Source of the DNA: Methylophaga sp.
GTDB lineage: Bacteria > Pseudomonadota > Gammaproteobacteria > Nitrosococcales > Methylophagaceae
Length of the DNA: 64,000 nt
Direction of reading: 5' to 3'
Assembly (NCBI GenBank): GCA_002706095.1
Contig: PAJP01000004.1
Coordinates: 152,506 to 216,505, forward strand
Shown: piece after piece, positions 54,576 to 64,000 of the stretch
Layout: every line of letters begins with the position of its first letter
How positions within the stretch are numbered: the stretch's first letter is position 1
Made by a program: the position numbers and the translations under genes
Notes under the pieces: generated by a model
The model's input: the letters and a program-made list of their open reading frames with translations, nothing else
Database searches by the model: none
Told to the model about the DNA's origin: nothing

Positions 54576-55589
54576 ATGGAAGAACGGTTTATTTCGCCAC
54601 AGAGCAACAATGATGAGGAACGTATTGATCGTGCGATACGCCCCATTACGCTTGAAGATTATATCGGTCAGCCTGTTGTGCGTGAACAAATGGATTTGTT
54701 TATTTCAGCCGCAAAACAACGAAAAGAAGCCCTCGATCACACCTTAATATTTGGTCCGCCTGGACTGGGTAAAACAACCCTAGCTAATATCATTGCCAAT
54801 GAAATGGGCGTTAATTTGCGGCAAACATCGGGGCCTGTACTGGAAAGACCAGGTGATCTTGCTGCATTACTGACCAATCTTGAACCAAACGATGTGTTGT
54901 TTGTTGATGAAATTCATCGTTTAAGCCCCATCGTTGAAGAAGTGCTTTATCCGGCGATGGAAGATTATCAAATCGATATTATGATTGGTGAAGGCCCTGC
55001 CGCCCGCTCCATCAAACTCGACTTGGAGCCCTTCACTTTAGTTGGGGCGACAACACGCGCAGGTTCGCTGACATCACCGTTACGCGACCGGTTTGGGATT
55101 GTGCAGAGACTGGAGTTCTATAACATAAAGGATTTGAGTACGATTGTTGAGCGCAGTGCTGGTATTTTGAATGTGAAGTTAGATGCCAGTGGTGCCAATG
55201 AAGTCGCACGACGTTCACGAGGTACGCCGCGTATAGCAAACCGTTTACTGCGACGTGTCAGAGATTATGCTGAGGTGCGCTTTAACGGTGAGGTAACAGC
55301 AGAAATTGCCAGACAAGCGCTGGACTTACTGGATGTCGATAATTACGGTTTTGATATGTTAGACCGCAAGTTATTGCTGGCTATTATTGAAAAGTTTGAA
55401 GGTGGACCTGTTGGCCTGGATAACCTCGCTGCGGCGATTGGCGAAGAGCGTGGCACAATTGAAGATGTGTTAGAACCTTATCTGATTCAGGAAGGCTTCA
55501 TCATGCGCACACCACGTGGGCGAGTAGCCACAAAACGTGCTTGGCTACACTTGGGATTAAGTCCAGATCTGACGTTGGATGGCCAGTAA
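54576..55589 (+). CDS. ruvB: Holliday junction helicase RuvB
   Basis: AAA+ motor for branch migration. Seen: 337 aa, [32 protein letters not shown], Walker [21 protein letters not shown], Walker [10 protein letters not shown], sensor [22 protein letters not shown], arginine-bearing [20 protein letters not shown] and a winged-helix end ([19 protein letters not shown]). Its last 11 bp overlap ybgC. Confidence 0.98.
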   Translation: MEERFISPQSNNDEERIDRAIRPITLEDYIGQPVVREQMDLFISAAKQRKEALDHTLIFGPPGLGKTTLANIIANEMGVNLRQTSGPVLERPGDLAALLTNLEPNDVLFVDEIHRLSPIVEEVLYPAMEDYQIDIMIGEGPAARSIKLDLEPFTLVGATTRAGSLTSPLRDRFGIVQRLEFYNIKDLSTIVERSAGILNVKLDASGANEVARRSRGTPRIANRLLRRVRDYAEVRFNGEVTAEIARQALDLLDVDNYGFDMLDRKLLLAIIEKFEGGPVGLDNLAAAIGEERGTIEDVLEPYLIQEGFIMRTPRGRVATKRAWLHLGLSPDLTLDGQ

Positions 55590-55998
55590 TTTTATGCAGA
55601 AATTTGTTTGGCCAATCCGAGTTTATTATGAAGATACCGATAGTGGTGGAGTCGTGTATCATTCGCAATACTTGAACTTTATGGAACGGGCCCGGACTGA
55701 GTGGTTAAGATCCTTAGGCATTGAGCAGAGCACGCTCAGGCATGAGCAAGGGCTGCTATTTGCTGTGCACTCCATGCAGATTAATTATCGGCGTCCTGCG
55801 GTATTTAATGATGCACTGCACGTGACCTCCCGATTACAAAAACGTGCTGGTGCCAGTATTGTATTTGAACAAAGTATCTATCGTGGTGAGGAACTGTTGT
55901 GCGATGCTTTGGTCAGAGTGGCGAGTCTTGACGCAGAGACATTTCGCCCAAAACCTATACCTAATTTTATTTTGACGGAGTTGCATAGTGACTGCTGA
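55579..55998 (+). CDS. ybgC: Tol-Pal system acyl-CoA thioesterase
   Basis: Seen: 139 aa hot-dog fold: [37 protein letters not shown] with the catalytic Asp region, [30 protein letters not shown]. Family knowledge: YbgC hydrolyses acyl-CoA or acyl-ACP and is always linked to tol genes. The ATG at 55579 overlaps ruvB; ATG 55594 is an alternative. The tolQ GTG overlaps the end by 11 bp. Confidence 0.93.
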   Translation: MASNFMQKFVWPIRVYYEDTDSGGVVYHSQYLNFMERARTEWLRSLGIEQSTLRHEQGLLFAVHSMQINYRRPAVFNDALHVTSRLQKRAGASIVFEQSIYRGEELLCDALVRVASLDAETFRPKPIPNFILTELHSDC

Positions 55999-56656
55999 TC
56001 TATCGATTATCACCCTAATAGCCGAAGCGAGTTTGATCGTTAAGCTGGTTATGCTGGTGTTAGTAATGATTTCATTTTATTCGTGGTTGATTATTTTCCG
56101 TAAACGGGGGGAATTAGCGAAAGCAAAACGCGATGCGGATAATTTTGAAGATAAGTTCTGGTCAGGTAATGAACTTAATCGACTCTATGAAGATATCTCG
56201 TCAAGACCCCATACCAGCCGAGGCATGGAAGGTATTTTTGAAGTCGGTTTTAAAGAGTTTGTCCGTTTAAAAAAATCTTCAACAGACAGTAATTATGTCC
56301 TCGAAGGGGCGCAGCGCGTCATGCGAATTTCTCTAGCTAGAGAAATTGATCAGTTAGAAACCTCACTGCCATTTCTGGCAACAGCAGGTTCAACCAGTCC
56401 ATATATCGGTTTGTTTGGAACAGTTTGGGGCATCATGAACTCTTTCCGTGCCCTGGGCAATGTGCAGCAAGCGACCTTATCCATGGTGGCACCCGGTATT
56501 TCAGAAGCATTGATCGCCACGGCCATGGGCCTTTTTGCGGCCATTCCGGCTGTAATCGCCTATAACCGATATTCCAATGAAGTAGAACGATTAATCAATC
56601 GTTACGATACTTTCCTGGAAGAATTTTCTTCAATTTTACAGCGTCAACATAGTTAA
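55988..56656 (+). CDS. tolQ: Tol-Pal system proton channel TolQ
   Basis: Inner-membrane channel that with TolR converts the proton gradient into TolA movement. Seen: 222 aa, GTG start, TM1 (SLIVKLVMLVLVMISFYSWLIIF), a cytoplasmic loop, TM2 with SPYIGLFGTVWGIMNSFRALG, TM3 with GISEALIATAMGLFAAIPAVIAYNRY. Useful internal comparison for the ExbB-like gene at 47458. Confidence 0.97.
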   Translation: MTADLSIITLIAEASLIVKLVMLVLVMISFYSWLIIFRKRGELAKAKRDADNFEDKFWSGNELNRLYEDISSRPHTSRGMEGIFEVGFKEFVRLKKSSTDSNYVLEGAQRVMRISLAREIDQLETSLPFLATAGSTSPYIGLFGTVWGIMNSFRALGNVQQATLSMVAPGISEALIATAMGLFAAIPAVIAYNRYSNEVERLINRYDTFLEEFSSILQRQHS

Positions 56657-56671
56657 CCCCGAGGTTAGGTC

Positions 56672-57124
56672 ATGGCTGTACATTCAAACAGACGACTACG
56701 ACGTAAGGCGATGAGCGATATCAATGTCGTTCCGTACATCGATGTCATGCTGGTGCTACTGATTATTTTTATGATCACAGCACCGATGTTAACTCAGGGG
56801 GTTCAAGTGGACTTGCCTCAAGCCGATGCGAATCCAGTTGATTCACCGGAAAATACAGAGTCTTTTGTGGTGTCTGTTGATGCTGAGGGAAATTTCTATG
56901 CGGCCGTGGGTGACAAGCAGGATGAGGCGGTAGGACCAGAAAGACTGATGGCCATAACCAGCGCTGTTTTAAGCCGCAATCCCAAAACCCCTGTGATGGT
57001 GAAAGGCGATAACGCTGCGAGTTATGGACATGTGATCTCAGCGATGGCTTTATTGCAGAAAGCCGGTGCACCCAGTGTCGGCCTGATTACACAGCAACCA
57101 GAATCAACCGAGAACGCTCAGTAA
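56672..57124 (+). CDS. tolR: Tol-Pal system protein TolR
   Basis: Seen: 150 aa, basic N-terminus, one transmembrane helix [26 protein letters not shown] with the proton-carrying Asp24, and a periplasmic domain ending VGLITQQPE. Pairs with TolQ. Lies between tolQ (15 bp) and tolA (4 bp). Confidence 0.97.
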   Translation: MAVHSNRRLRRKAMSDINVVPYIDVMLVLLIIFMITAPMLTQGVQVDLPQADANPVDSPENTESFVVSVDAEGNFYAAVGDKQDEAVGPERLMAITSAVLSRNPKTPVMVKGDNAASYGHVISAMALLQKAGAPSVGLITQQPESTENAQ

Positions 57125-57128
57125 TACT

Positions 57129-58244
57129 ATGAAACACAACATCGTCGACAATCTTTTTGCTGGCGCATCATCTCTGGTGTTACATGTCGTGTTATTCGCC
57201 ATGTTCATTATCGGTATGGATTTGACATCAACGCCAAAACCATTAGCCCAGGAACCACAGAAAGAAATTGTTCAGGCAACGGTGCTTGATGAAACTCTGG
57301 TTGAAGAAGAGGTCGCACGCCTTGAAAAATTAGAACAAGAAAAGAAAAACGCAGAAAAAGAGCGCCAGCAAAAAGTGCAGGAGCAATTAGAAGAAACACA
57401 GAAAGAGTTGGCGCGTAAAGAAAGGGAATATCAGGATATGGAAGAACGTGCTCGTATTGAAGCCGAGCAACGTGCTAAAGCTGCAGAGGAAGAGAAGCAG
57501 CGTATTGCTGAGCTAGAGCAGCAACGAAAACAAGAAGAAGAGAAACGTCTAGAAGCCGAAAAACAGCGCAAGCTCGAAGAAGAACGTAAACAAAAAATTG
57601 AAGCTGAACGTAAACAGGCGGAGATTGAAAAACAGAAAGTCGAGGCGGAGAAAAAACGGCTTGAAGAGGAAAAGCAAAAAGCAGAAGCGGAAAGAAAACG
57701 ATTAGAAGAAGAGAAGCAAAAAGCCGCAGAAGAGAAAAAACGCTTAGAAGAAGAGAAGCGTAAAGCTGAGGAAGCAAAACGCAAAGCTGAGGCTGAGAAA
57801 AAACGATTGGAAGAAGAAAAACGTAAAGCCGAAGCTGAAGCCAAGCGTAAGGCAGAAGAAGCAAAACGTAAAGCGGAAGAGGAAGCGAGAAGAAAAGCCG
57901 CTGAATCTGATCTCCAGCGTCAGCTAGAACAAGAACAGCAAGAACGTGAGGCTCGCCGAGTTAAAGGAGTGGTTGACCAATACAGCCTAATGATTCAACA
58001 GCGTGTTAAACGTTATTGGTTAAGACCGGCCAACGTTCAGTCAGGTTTGCAGTGTACTGTCCAAGTTTCACTGTTACCTGGTGGTGATGTTAAAAACGTG
58101 AAAATTGTGAAAAGTAGTGGTAATGCAGTATTTGATCGTTCAGCAGAGTCAGCTGTATATAAAGCAGCACCATTACCGCAGCCATCAGACCCAAAAGCTG
58201 CAGCTGCATTACGTGATTTTCAGTTTATTTTTAAACCCGAATAA
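57129..58244 (+). CDS. tolA: Tol-Pal system protein TolA
   Basis: Links the TolQR motor to TolB/Pal at the outer membrane. Seen: 371 aa with an N-terminal anchor (ASSLVLHVVLFAMFIIGMDL), a very long charged helix of Lys, Glu, Ala and Arg (about 55-275) built from loose 7- to 12-residue repeats such as RLEEEKRKAEAE, and a C-terminal TonB-like domain (QQRVKRYWLRPANVQSGLQCTVQVSLLPGGDVKNVKIVKSSGNAVFDRSAESAVYKA). Domain layout is standard. Confidence 0.96.
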   Translation: MKHNIVDNLFAGASSLVLHVVLFAMFIIGMDLTSTPKPLAQEPQKEIVQATVLDETLVEEEVARLEKLEQEKKNAEKERQQKVQEQLEETQKELARKEREYQDMEERARIEAEQRAKAAEEEKQRIAELEQQRKQEEEKRLEAEKQRKLEEERKQKIEAERKQAEIEKQKVEAEKKRLEEEKQKAEAERKRLEEEKQKAAEEKKRLEEEKRKAEEAKRKAEAEKKRLEEEKRKAEAEAKRKAEEAKRKAEEEARRKAAESDLQRQLEQEQQEREARRVKGVVDQYSLMIQQRVKRYWLRPANVQSGLQCTVQVSLLPGGDVKNVKIVKSSGNAVFDRSAESAVYKAAPLPQPSDPKAAAALRDFQFIFKPE

Positions 58245-58256
58245 AGGATGAAAGTG

Positions 58257-59555
58257 ATGTTCACACGCTGGTTAAAAGTAGTCGCGACGTTAATGCTCTT
58301 TGCATCATGGCCTGCACATGCTTTATTAACAATTGAAATTACAGGTGGTTCGGAAGCTGCACTTCCTATCGCTGTCGTCCCTTTTGGTAATGAAGGTTTT
58401 GCGCCTCCAGAGGATATTTCCAGTATTATCAGCAATGATTTAAAAAGTAGTGGTCGCTTTGCTCCACTGAAACAGAGCGAATTGATTTCCCAGCCTCATG
58501 AAGGCCAACAGGTTAACTTTGCTGACTGGCGTTTACTTCGTTCTGAAGGCCTGCTTATTGGTAAAGTTAGCAGCCAGGATGGGGAAAACTATCAAGTTCA
58601 GTTCCAGTTATTTGATGTTTATAAATCACAGCAATTAGTTGGAAAACGATATAATGTGCCAGCTTCCGGGATGCGGACTTTAGCGCATCAAATTGCTGAT
58701 ATTGTTTATGAAACACTGACAGGTGAAAAAGGGGTATTTTCAACACGACTCGCCTTTGTGACAGAAATGAAGAACGCCGATGGCAGTAAGCGCTACGCCT
58801 TACAAATCTCTGATGCAGATGGTGCAAACCCAAGAACTGTATTGCAATCCAGACAGCCGATCATGTCTCCTAGCTGGGCACCGGACGATAATCGTTTAGC
58901 TTATGTGACGTTTGAAAATGCAAAGTCTGAAATTTTTGTACAAGAGCTCAGTACGGGTAAAAGACAATCTGTGGCTTCTTTTCGCGGTCTAAATAGTGCA
59001 CCTGCATGGTCACCAGATGGCAAAAAATTAGCGGTGACATTATCAAAAAACGGTAATCCTGAGATTTATGTCTTAGAATTAAGTTCAGGCAAACTATCGC
59101 GAGTCACACATAACTCACAGGCAATTGATACGGAAGCAGTATGGATGCCTAATGGTCGTGAGATTTTATTTACGTCTGACCGTGGTGGAAGGCCACAAAT
59201 ATATAAAGTAAATGCAGATGGTGGGCGTGCTGAAAGGCTTACCTTTGAAGGCAACTATAATGCCTCTGCAGATATTTCTCCTGATGGACGCATGATGACA
59301 ATGGTGCATGGCGTTAACGGCAAATTCCATATTGCTGTGCAGGATTTAGAGACAGGCGCGGTTCAGGTGTTAACTGAAACGCGAGCTGATGAGTCCCCGA
59401 GCTTTGCGCCAAACGGCCGTATGATTTTATATGCGACTGAGCAAAAAGGCAGAGGTGTATTAGCGGCAGTGTCCGTTGATGGCCGAATTAAACAACGCCT
59501 GGGAGAATCAGGTAGTGCGGTACGTGAACCGGCATGGTCGCCTTTTAAAAAGTAA
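58257..59555 (+). CDS. tolB: Tol-Pal system periplasmic protein TolB
   Basis: Periplasmic beta-propeller that binds Pal and TolA. Seen: 432 aa, signal peptide MFTRWLKVVATLMLFASWPAHA, N-terminal domain (LPIAVVPFGNEGF, GKVSSQDGENYQVQFQLFDVYKSQQLVGKRY), then WD40-like PD40 repeats (SWAPDDNRLAYVTF, AWSPDGKKLAVTLSKNGNPEIYV, ADISPDGRMMTMVHG). ATG 58257 has AAAGG nine bases upstream; the ATG at 58248 is too close to that site. Confidence 0.96.
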   Translation: MFTRWLKVVATLMLFASWPAHALLTIEITGGSEAALPIAVVPFGNEGFAPPEDISSIISNDLKSSGRFAPLKQSELISQPHEGQQVNFADWRLLRSEGLLIGKVSSQDGENYQVQFQLFDVYKSQQLVGKRYNVPASGMRTLAHQIADIVYETLTGEKGVFSTRLAFVTEMKNADGSKRYALQISDADGANPRTVLQSRQPIMSPSWAPDDNRLAYVTFENAKSEIFVQELSTGKRQSVASFRGLNSAPAWSPDGKKLAVTLSKNGNPEIYVLELSSGKLSRVTHNSQAIDTEAVWMPNGREILFTSDRGGRPQIYKVNADGGRAERLTFEGNYNASADISPDGRMMTMVHGVNGKFHIAVQDLETGAVQVLTETRADESPSFAPNGRMILYATEQKGRGVLAAVSVDGRIKQRLGESGSAVREPAWSPFKK

Positions 59556-59575
59556 GAGTGATAGGAGTTAGTTAA

Positions 59576-60148
59576 ATGAAAAAGTTAAAATTGTTCGCGG
59601 TGCTTGTTCCGCTTTTATGGTTAGCCGCATGTAGCTCAACACCTAATAAAGGGATGAACGAAGGTGATGTCGCTGTAGAGGATTTGAGTGCCCAAACATC
59701 TGGTGTGGATGGTCAAGGTAACGCTGATGGCAGTGAGTACGGTTCAGAAACTCAGGTCGTCGTTGGTGAAGATGGTTATGACGGAAATGAGTTAAATGAT
59801 CCTTCGAATCCATTGTCAAACCGTGTTGTTTATTTTGAGTACGACAGCGCTAACGTACGACAAGAAGATCAAGAAACACTACGTGCACATGCTGCATATC
59901 TAGCCAAACACCCGAATGTGACTGTGAGATTAGAAGGCCATACTGACGAAAGAGGTTCACGCGAATATAACTTGGCTTTGGGTGAGCGTCGAGCCTTATC
60001 AATTCGTCAAATTCTGATGTTACAAGGTGCTGATATGAGTCAGTTCCAAGTGACCAGTTTTGGTGAAGAAAGACCGGCAGTTGATGGCTCAGATGATTAT
60101 GCATGGTCACAAAACCGTCGTGTAGAAATTGTTTATTTAGGTCGATAA
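59576..60148 (+). CDS. pal: Peptidoglycan-associated lipoprotein Pal
   Basis: Outer-membrane lipoprotein tethering the envelope to peptidoglycan. Seen: 190 aa, lipoprotein signal MKKLKLFAVLVPLLWLAACSS with lipobox LAAC, an acidic linker, then an OmpA-like domain YFEYDSANVRQEDQETLRAHAAYL, VTVRLEGHTDERGSREYNLALGERRA with the diaminopimelate-binding Asp and Arg, and NRRVEIVYLGR. Slightly longer linker than in E. coli. Confidence 0.97.
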   Translation: MKKLKLFAVLVPLLWLAACSSTPNKGMNEGDVAVEDLSAQTSGVDGQGNADGSEYGSETQVVVGEDGYDGNELNDPSNPLSNRVVYFEYDSANVRQEDQETLRAHAAYLAKHPNVTVRLEGHTDERGSREYNLALGERRALSIRQILMLQGADMSQFQVTSFGEERPAVDGSDDYAWSQNRRVEIVYLGR

Positions 60149-60151
60149 AAA

Positions 60152-60952
60152 ATGCAGATTAACGGCAAAAGAAAATTCATTTGTGCCGTGATTCTGGCTG
60201 CTGCTCTGCCCAATATCAGTTGGGCAGAGACAGAGCCACTCCAGCAGCGTGTAGAAAGACTGGAGAGAATCATCCAAGGCCAAGGTCTGATGAACCTGAT
60301 TACACGAGTTGATCAGTTACAAAATGAGATTCAACGCCTCAATGGTGATAACGAAACATTAAGACATCAGTTAGAACAAGCTGAGAAACGTCAAAAAGAG
60401 ATGTACATTGACTTAGATGAGCGTATGCAACAGCTAGAAAATAATAGCTCTGCCAATACCGCAAACTCATCGAACAGTACTGAATTAACCGATAATTCTG
60501 TAGCAAACGCTGGTATCGATGAAGCGGCAGATCAGCCAGCTTCTGGCACAGCTCCTGTCGCTGTTGAAAATGGTGAAGCCGCCTATCAGGCTGCATTGCA
60601 AACCTTGCGTAGCGGCCAATATCAAGAAGCTATTGATGCCTTGGCTAAGTTCCCTGAACAGTACCCGGGCAGTGTCTATCTTCCCAATGCTTATTACTGG
60701 CAGGGTGAAGCAAAATATGTATTAAGACAGTTTGCTGATGCAGCAGCATTATTTCAAATTGTCATTGATGAGTACCCTTCAAGTACAAAAGTCGCCGATG
60801 CACTTTTGAAAAGAGGCTTCAGTGAACAGGAAATGGGGGATACTCAGCGAGCTCAAGCGACATTGAATCAAGTTATTGAGACCTATCCTGATAGCTCCGC
60901 TGCCAGACTTGCAAAAGCCAGATTAGATCGTATTAATCAGTCAACCAACTAA
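60152..60952 (+). CDS. cpoB: Cell division coordinator CpoB (YbgF)
   Basis: Periplasmic partner of TolA that coordinates peptidoglycan synthesis with outer-membrane constriction. Seen: 266 aa, signal peptide ending NISWAE, an N-terminal trimeric coiled coil (LQQRVERLERIIQGQGLMNLITRVDQLQNEIQRLNGDNETLRHQLEQ; about 25-100), an Asn/Ser-rich linker, and a TPR domain (AAYQAALQTLRSGQYQEAIDALAKFPEQYPGS, ALLKRGFSEQEMGDTQRAQATLNQVIETYPDSSAARLA). It starts 3 bp after pal. Confidence 0.94.
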   Translation: MQINGKRKFICAVILAAALPNISWAETEPLQQRVERLERIIQGQGLMNLITRVDQLQNEIQRLNGDNETLRHQLEQAEKRQKEMYIDLDERMQQLENNSSANTANSSNSTELTDNSVANAGIDEAADQPASGTAPVAVENGEAAYQAALQTLRSGQYQEAIDALAKFPEQYPGSVYLPNAYYWQGEAKYVLRQFADAAALFQIVIDEYPSSTKVADALLKRGFSEQEMGDTQRAQATLNQVIETYPDSSAARLAKARLDRINQSTN

Positions 60953-60974
60953 GACATTAAGCCGGTAATTATTT

Positions 60975-61616
60975 ATGGCGCAATGTCGCATAACAGAAAT
61001 TTTTTATTCTTTGCAAGGTGAGTCGCGCACAGTCGGTCTACCGACCGTATTTGTCAGATTGACCGGATGTCCTCTTCGCTGTGGTTATTGTGATACGGAA
61101 TATGCATTCCACGGTGGTGAAAAGATGGATATTGATGAGATTGTCGCCCAAGTGGCTGCCTTCAATCCTCGGTATGTTTGTGTGACGGGAGGTGAACCCC
61201 TTGCTCAACCAAACTGTATACCTTTATTAACCGCTTTATGTGATCGTGGCTATGATGTGTCATTAGAAACAAGTGGTGCCATGGATATTAGTAAAGTAGA
61301 TAAACGTGTCAGTAGAGTTATGGATCTCAAGACGCCAGGATCAGGTGAGGAAAGTAAGAATCGATATGAAAATATCGAGCTATTGAACAATCATGATCAG
61401 CTTAAATTTGTCGTGTGCCATCGTGATGATTATGACTGGGCAAAAGAAAAGCTAAACCAATACCAACTTTATGAGCGATGTGAAGTCTTATTTTCGCCAA
61501 TTCATGGACAACTTCAGCCTGCTGAGCTCGCTGAATGGGTTGTTGCAGATAACTTACCTGTGAGGATGCAAATTCAAATGCATAAATACCTCTGGGGAGA
61601 GGAGAAAGGGCGATGA
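60975..61616 (+). CDS. queE: 7-carboxy-7-deazaguanine synthase
   Basis: Radical-SAM ring contraction in queuosine synthesis. Seen: 213 aa, [40 protein letters not shown] with the CX3CX2C cluster, [45 protein letters not shown]. Stop overlaps the queC ATG by 4 bp. Confidence 0.96.
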   Translation: MAQCRITEIFYSLQGESRTVGLPTVFVRLTGCPLRCGYCDTEYAFHGGEKMDIDEIVAQVAAFNPRYVCVTGGEPLAQPNCIPLLTALCDRGYDVSLETSGAMDISKVDKRVSRVMDLKTPGSGEESKNRYENIELLNNHDQLKFVVCHRDDYDWAKEKLNQYQLYERCEVLFSPIHGQLQPAELAEWVVADNLPVRMQIQMHKYLWGEEKGR

Positions 61617-62284
61617 AAAAAGCTGTCGTTCTTTTATCTGGTGGTCTTGATTCAGCCACAGTACTTGCAATTGCAAAACAACAAGGCTATCAGTGTTACA
61701 CCATGAGCTTTGATTATGGCCAACGTCATCGCGCAGAGTTAAACGCGTCTGCCATTCTTGCTGAAGCTATGAGTGCGGTAGAGCACAAAGTAATCAATAT
61801 CGATCTGACAGCTATTGGTGGTTCTGCATTGACTGATACCACAATCGCCGTACCTAAACAGCACCAGGATGGTATTCCAATCACCTATGTACCAGCTAGA
61901 AATACGGTGTTTTTATCAATTGCATTAGGGTGGGCAGAGGTTTTAGAAGCTGATGCCATTTATGTTGGTGTTAATGCGGTAGATTATTCTGGATATCCTG
62001 ACTGTCGGCCTGAATATATAGCGGCCTTTGAAACGATGGCCAATTTAGCGACAAAAACGGGAATTGAAGGCAATAAATTAACTATAGAAACCCCGCTTAT
62101 TGATCTAAGTAAACAGGCGATTATTGAGAAAGGTATTTCATTAGGCGTCGATTACAGCCTCACAGTCTCCTGCTATCAAGCTGATAGCGAGGGCAGAGCG
62201 TGTGGTGAATGTGATTCATGCCGCTTTCGCCATGAAGGATTCATGCAAGCAGGAATAGCTGATCCAACACGCTATCAAGCTTAA
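61613..62284 (+). CDS. queC: 7-cyano-7-deazaguanine synthase
   Basis: ATP-dependent conversion of CDG to preQ0 for queuosine. Seen: 223 aa, PP-loop [67 protein letters not shown], and a zinc site in [25 protein letters not shown] (four Cys). Coupled to queE. Its 3' end overlaps the convergent small gene by 4 bp. Confidence 0.97.
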   Translation: MKKAVVLLSGGLDSATVLAIAKQQGYQCYTMSFDYGQRHRAELNASAILAEAMSAVEHKVINIDLTAIGGSALTDTTIAVPKQHQDGIPITYVPARNTVFLSIALGWAEVLEADAIYVGVNAVDYSGYPDCRPEYIAAFETMANLATKTGIEGNKLTIETPLIDLSKQAIIEKGISLGVDYSLTVSCYQADSEGRACGECDSCRFRHEGFMQAGIADPTRYQA

Positions 62285-62571
62285 TCCACACTGAGTTCTG
62301 TCTCTATCATTAATAATGACTCGGTCTCTAAGGTTTTAAAACGCTGTAAAATTTCTTCTAGTTCGTTCGTTGCTGGCGTGTTTTTTTCAAATTGTAGATA
62401 GCGTTCGATTGCACTTATCATATCGCTCATCAGTTGGTTTTTTTCATTCAAATATAATAGAGCCTGAGCGACATGGTGATAATCATGACCGGTCTCGATC
62501 ATCAGTTCAGCATTGTTTAAAGCTGTTTTGAGTGTCGCCTCGTCTGGTTTGACAGTATTGAGCATAGACAC
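62281..62571 (-). CDS. Small protein of unknown function
   Basis: Seen: 96 aa, acidic and helical, starting [48 protein letters not shown], no signal peptide, no membrane helix and no Cys. It could be a short helical-bundle or adaptor protein. I do not recognise it. An AGGTGT-like sequence lies upstream of the ATG. It is convergent with queC, and its promoter would lie in the 77 bp before tRNA-Lys. Confidence 0.6.
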   Translation of the reverse strand: MSMLNTVKPDEATLKTALNNAELMIETGHDYHHVAQALLYLNEKNQLMSDMISAIERYLQFEKNTPATNELEEILQRFKTLETESLLMIETELSVD

Positions 62572-62648
62572 CTCACAATTAATTTAAAAAAAATCCACAA
62601 AAGGGGTTGTCATTTATTTAGAAAACGGTATTATATGCCGCTTGGTTT

Positions 62649-62724
62649 GGGCCGTTAGCTCAGTTGGTAGAGCACCGGACTTTTAATCCGATGGTCCTGC
62701 GTTCGAGTCGCAGACGGCCCACCA
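62649..62724 (+). tRNA. tRNA-Lys (anticodon UUU)
   Basis: 76 bases with a 7-bp acceptor (GGGCCGT/ACGGCCC), D arm GCTCAGTTGGTAGAGC, anticodon loop CTTTTAA with TTT at 62682-62684, T arm CTGCGTTCGAGTCGCAG and encoded CCA. The outermost anticodon-stem pair is a C-A mismatch. Confidence 0.98.
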
Positions 62725-62733
62725 CAAATTCAA

Positions 62734-62766
62734 AAGGGTTATGCTTCATAGCATAGCCCTTTTTTA
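62734..62766 (+). terminator. Intrinsic terminator after tRNA-Lys
   Basis: AAGGGTTATGCT, loop TCAT, AGCATAGCCCTT (one G-U pair) followed by Ts, 10 bases after the tRNA. Confidence 0.9.
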
Positions 62767-63328
62767 TTGCCTGTCGTTTATGATTAGCATGAGCTAAATC
62801 ACAAAATCAGGTAATTCATCTGTGCAGAGTTTTAAATGTCAGCTGCAATAAATAATTAAACAAACCTACGATTCACTCGTTATCGTCCTATAGCAATAAG
62901 ACTATTCCAAGACTAGAGTTCAAAAAGTTTAAAACAGAAGGTTGAGATCATTGAGTTCTAATGATTGCCTCTAGATTTTTTTCTCATGAGTAAAACTTTA
63001 GTAATCGTTTCATCAATGAAGGTGAGCCAACTAGTCTAAATTGACTATGTATCTTTAAGATCGTAATTGAAGGTAATAATCGTGCTGATACTAAGTAAAT
63101 ATGATTTATCAGTAGTAAATCACACTAAGTGCAGCGCTTTCTTATTAAGTGTACCGCTCGATTAGCTATAGAGTCACTGGGACTAAGTGTTTGGTCATGG
63201 AGTGCTCAAAAAAGACATTTATATCATTACCACCTTATTTATTAATTAGTTAACACTAAGATGAGAAAGAAATCATGGTGTTCAAAAGAGGGATTATTGT
63301 GATATGACAAAAATATTACGATTTTGTG
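62767..63328. other. Gene-free AT-rich region upstream of the rRNA operon
   Basis: No convincing reading frame on either strand. It is AT-rich. Two similar 15-base segments, ACTAAGTGCAGCGCT (63124-63138) and ATTAAGTGTACCGCT (63144-63158), lie 20 bases apart, and ACTAAGTGT recurs at 63183. These could be binding sites for a nucleoid protein acting on the rRNA promoters, but no specific factor can be named. Confidence 0.5.
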
Positions 63329-63357
63329 TTGCTTTCATGAAAATGCTCGCGTAATAT
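63329..63357 (+). promoter_or_regulatory. rRNA promoter P1
   Basis: TTGCTT, 17-base spacer, TAATAT, then a GC-rich discriminator (GCGCCCC) of the kind that makes rRNA promoters sensitive to ppGpp. A/T-rich sequence suitable as an UP element lies upstream. Confidence 0.65.
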
Positions 63358-63450
63358 GCGCCCCTCTTGCAGACGAGGCAGGTCGTAAAGGCCAGCCAAT
63401 ATCAGCAACCAACTTAAACGATGACTTAGAAAATTAAGTAAAAAATTAAG

Positions 63451-63478
63451 TTGACAGTCAGGCAGAGAGCTGTATAAT
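63451..63478 (+). promoter_or_regulatory. rRNA promoter P2
   Basis: Consensus TTGACA, 16-base spacer, consensus TATAAT, followed by a CTCGC discriminator and preceded by an A-rich UP-like element (AAGTAAAAAATTAAG). It is about 120 bp downstream of P1, a tandem layout typical of rRNA operons. Confidence 0.85.
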
Positions 63479-63515
63479 TCTCGCTTCTTTGTTGCAGCGA
63501 ACATCAGCAACAAAA

Positions 63516-63526
63516 CGCTCTTTAAC
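63516..63526 (+). promoter_or_regulatory. boxA antitermination element
   Basis: CGCTCTTTAAC matches the boxA core of rRNA leaders and lies between P2 and the 16S gene, where Nus factors would load. Confidence 0.8.
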
Positions 63527-63650
63527 AAACTGGTATCAAGTAATTTGTGTGGGTACTTACGTTAGGTCACTAGAAGATCTGATGCTTAGTATTTACATGC
63601 TAACGTCAAAATGAGTTTTGTAGTTTTTTTTAAAAGCTACGCCAAAAATT

Positions 63651-64000
<350 letters not shown>

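Noticed and set aside
57431..57864. Long leftward frames rich in Ser or Leu opposite tolA
   Set aside because: They are mirror images of the Lys/Glu-rich TolA coiled coil, whose codon bias leaves the opposite strand open.
57480..57910. Possible DNA tandem repeat
   Set aside because: The repetition is at the protein level (TolA helix, KxxEEEKxKAE). The DNA copies are imperfect and variable, so it is not a separate repeat element.
63316..63528. Leftward 70-aa open frame over the rRNA leader
   Set aside because: It overlaps both rRNA promoters and boxA, has no recognisable motif, and is explained by chance in AT-rich regulatory DNA.

Overview
The window looks like chromosomal DNA of a free-living, moderately AT-rich methylotrophic gammaproteobacterium. 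The best guess is Methylophaga or a close relative. This rests on tetrahydromethanopterin (H4MPT)-linked formaldehyde genes (fae, mch and biosynthesis genes) sitting beside gammaproteobacterial housekeeping blocks (ruvCAB-tol-pal-cpoB-queEC, pilGHIJ-chpA, glnE, groESL). The genus is an inference; the partial 16S rRNA at the right edge would settle it. I see no prophage, insertion sequence or CRISPR array.

Layout. 1-5847: H4MPT/C1 block (MfnF-like and MfnD-like genes, a divergent HisA-like gene, then mch, a RimK-like ATP-grasp gene, a CitG-like gene and fae, all leftward). 5922-9087: cca, which has no ordinary start codon, and slt. 9180-18183: a complete Pil-Chp chemosensory operon (pilG-pilH-pilI-pilJ-chpA-chpC-like), in which PilJ lacks a periplasmic sensor and ChpA is very large and carries a repeated short motif. 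18407-27148: metabolic genes (gshA, a FIST protein, gatB, a HAD phosphatase, rppH, argA, ilvD). 27147-34760: a heme/iron uptake locus built on a Fur-box-containing divergent promoter (hmuTUV plus an ABC exporter leftward; TonB receptor, hutX-like and hutZ-like rightward). 34781-39349: SH3 protein, arsenate reductase, EAL-CBS-GGDEF protein and an O/P-type porin. 39568-42645: fxsA, groESL behind a sigma-32 type promoter, and mscL with an extra zinc-ribbon tail.

42836-48211 is the most unusual part. A cobalamin riboswitch precedes a CobN-like chelatase that carries a signal peptide and a C-terminal membrane anchor. It is followed by an ExbB/TolQ-like channel protein and a tiny DUF2149 membrane protein whose transmembrane Asp lines up with that of TolR. 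I read this as a candidate envelope-located corrinoid/cobalt chelatase driven by an ion-gradient motor instead of the cytoplasmic AAA+ CobS/CobT pair.

48214-62571: an LprI-like protein, glnE, ilvE, yebC, ruvCAB, ybgC-tolQRAB-pal-cpoB, queE-queC and a small unknown. 62649-64000: tRNA-Lys(UUU) with a terminator, a long gene-free stretch, tandem rRNA promoters, boxA and the start of 16S rRNA.
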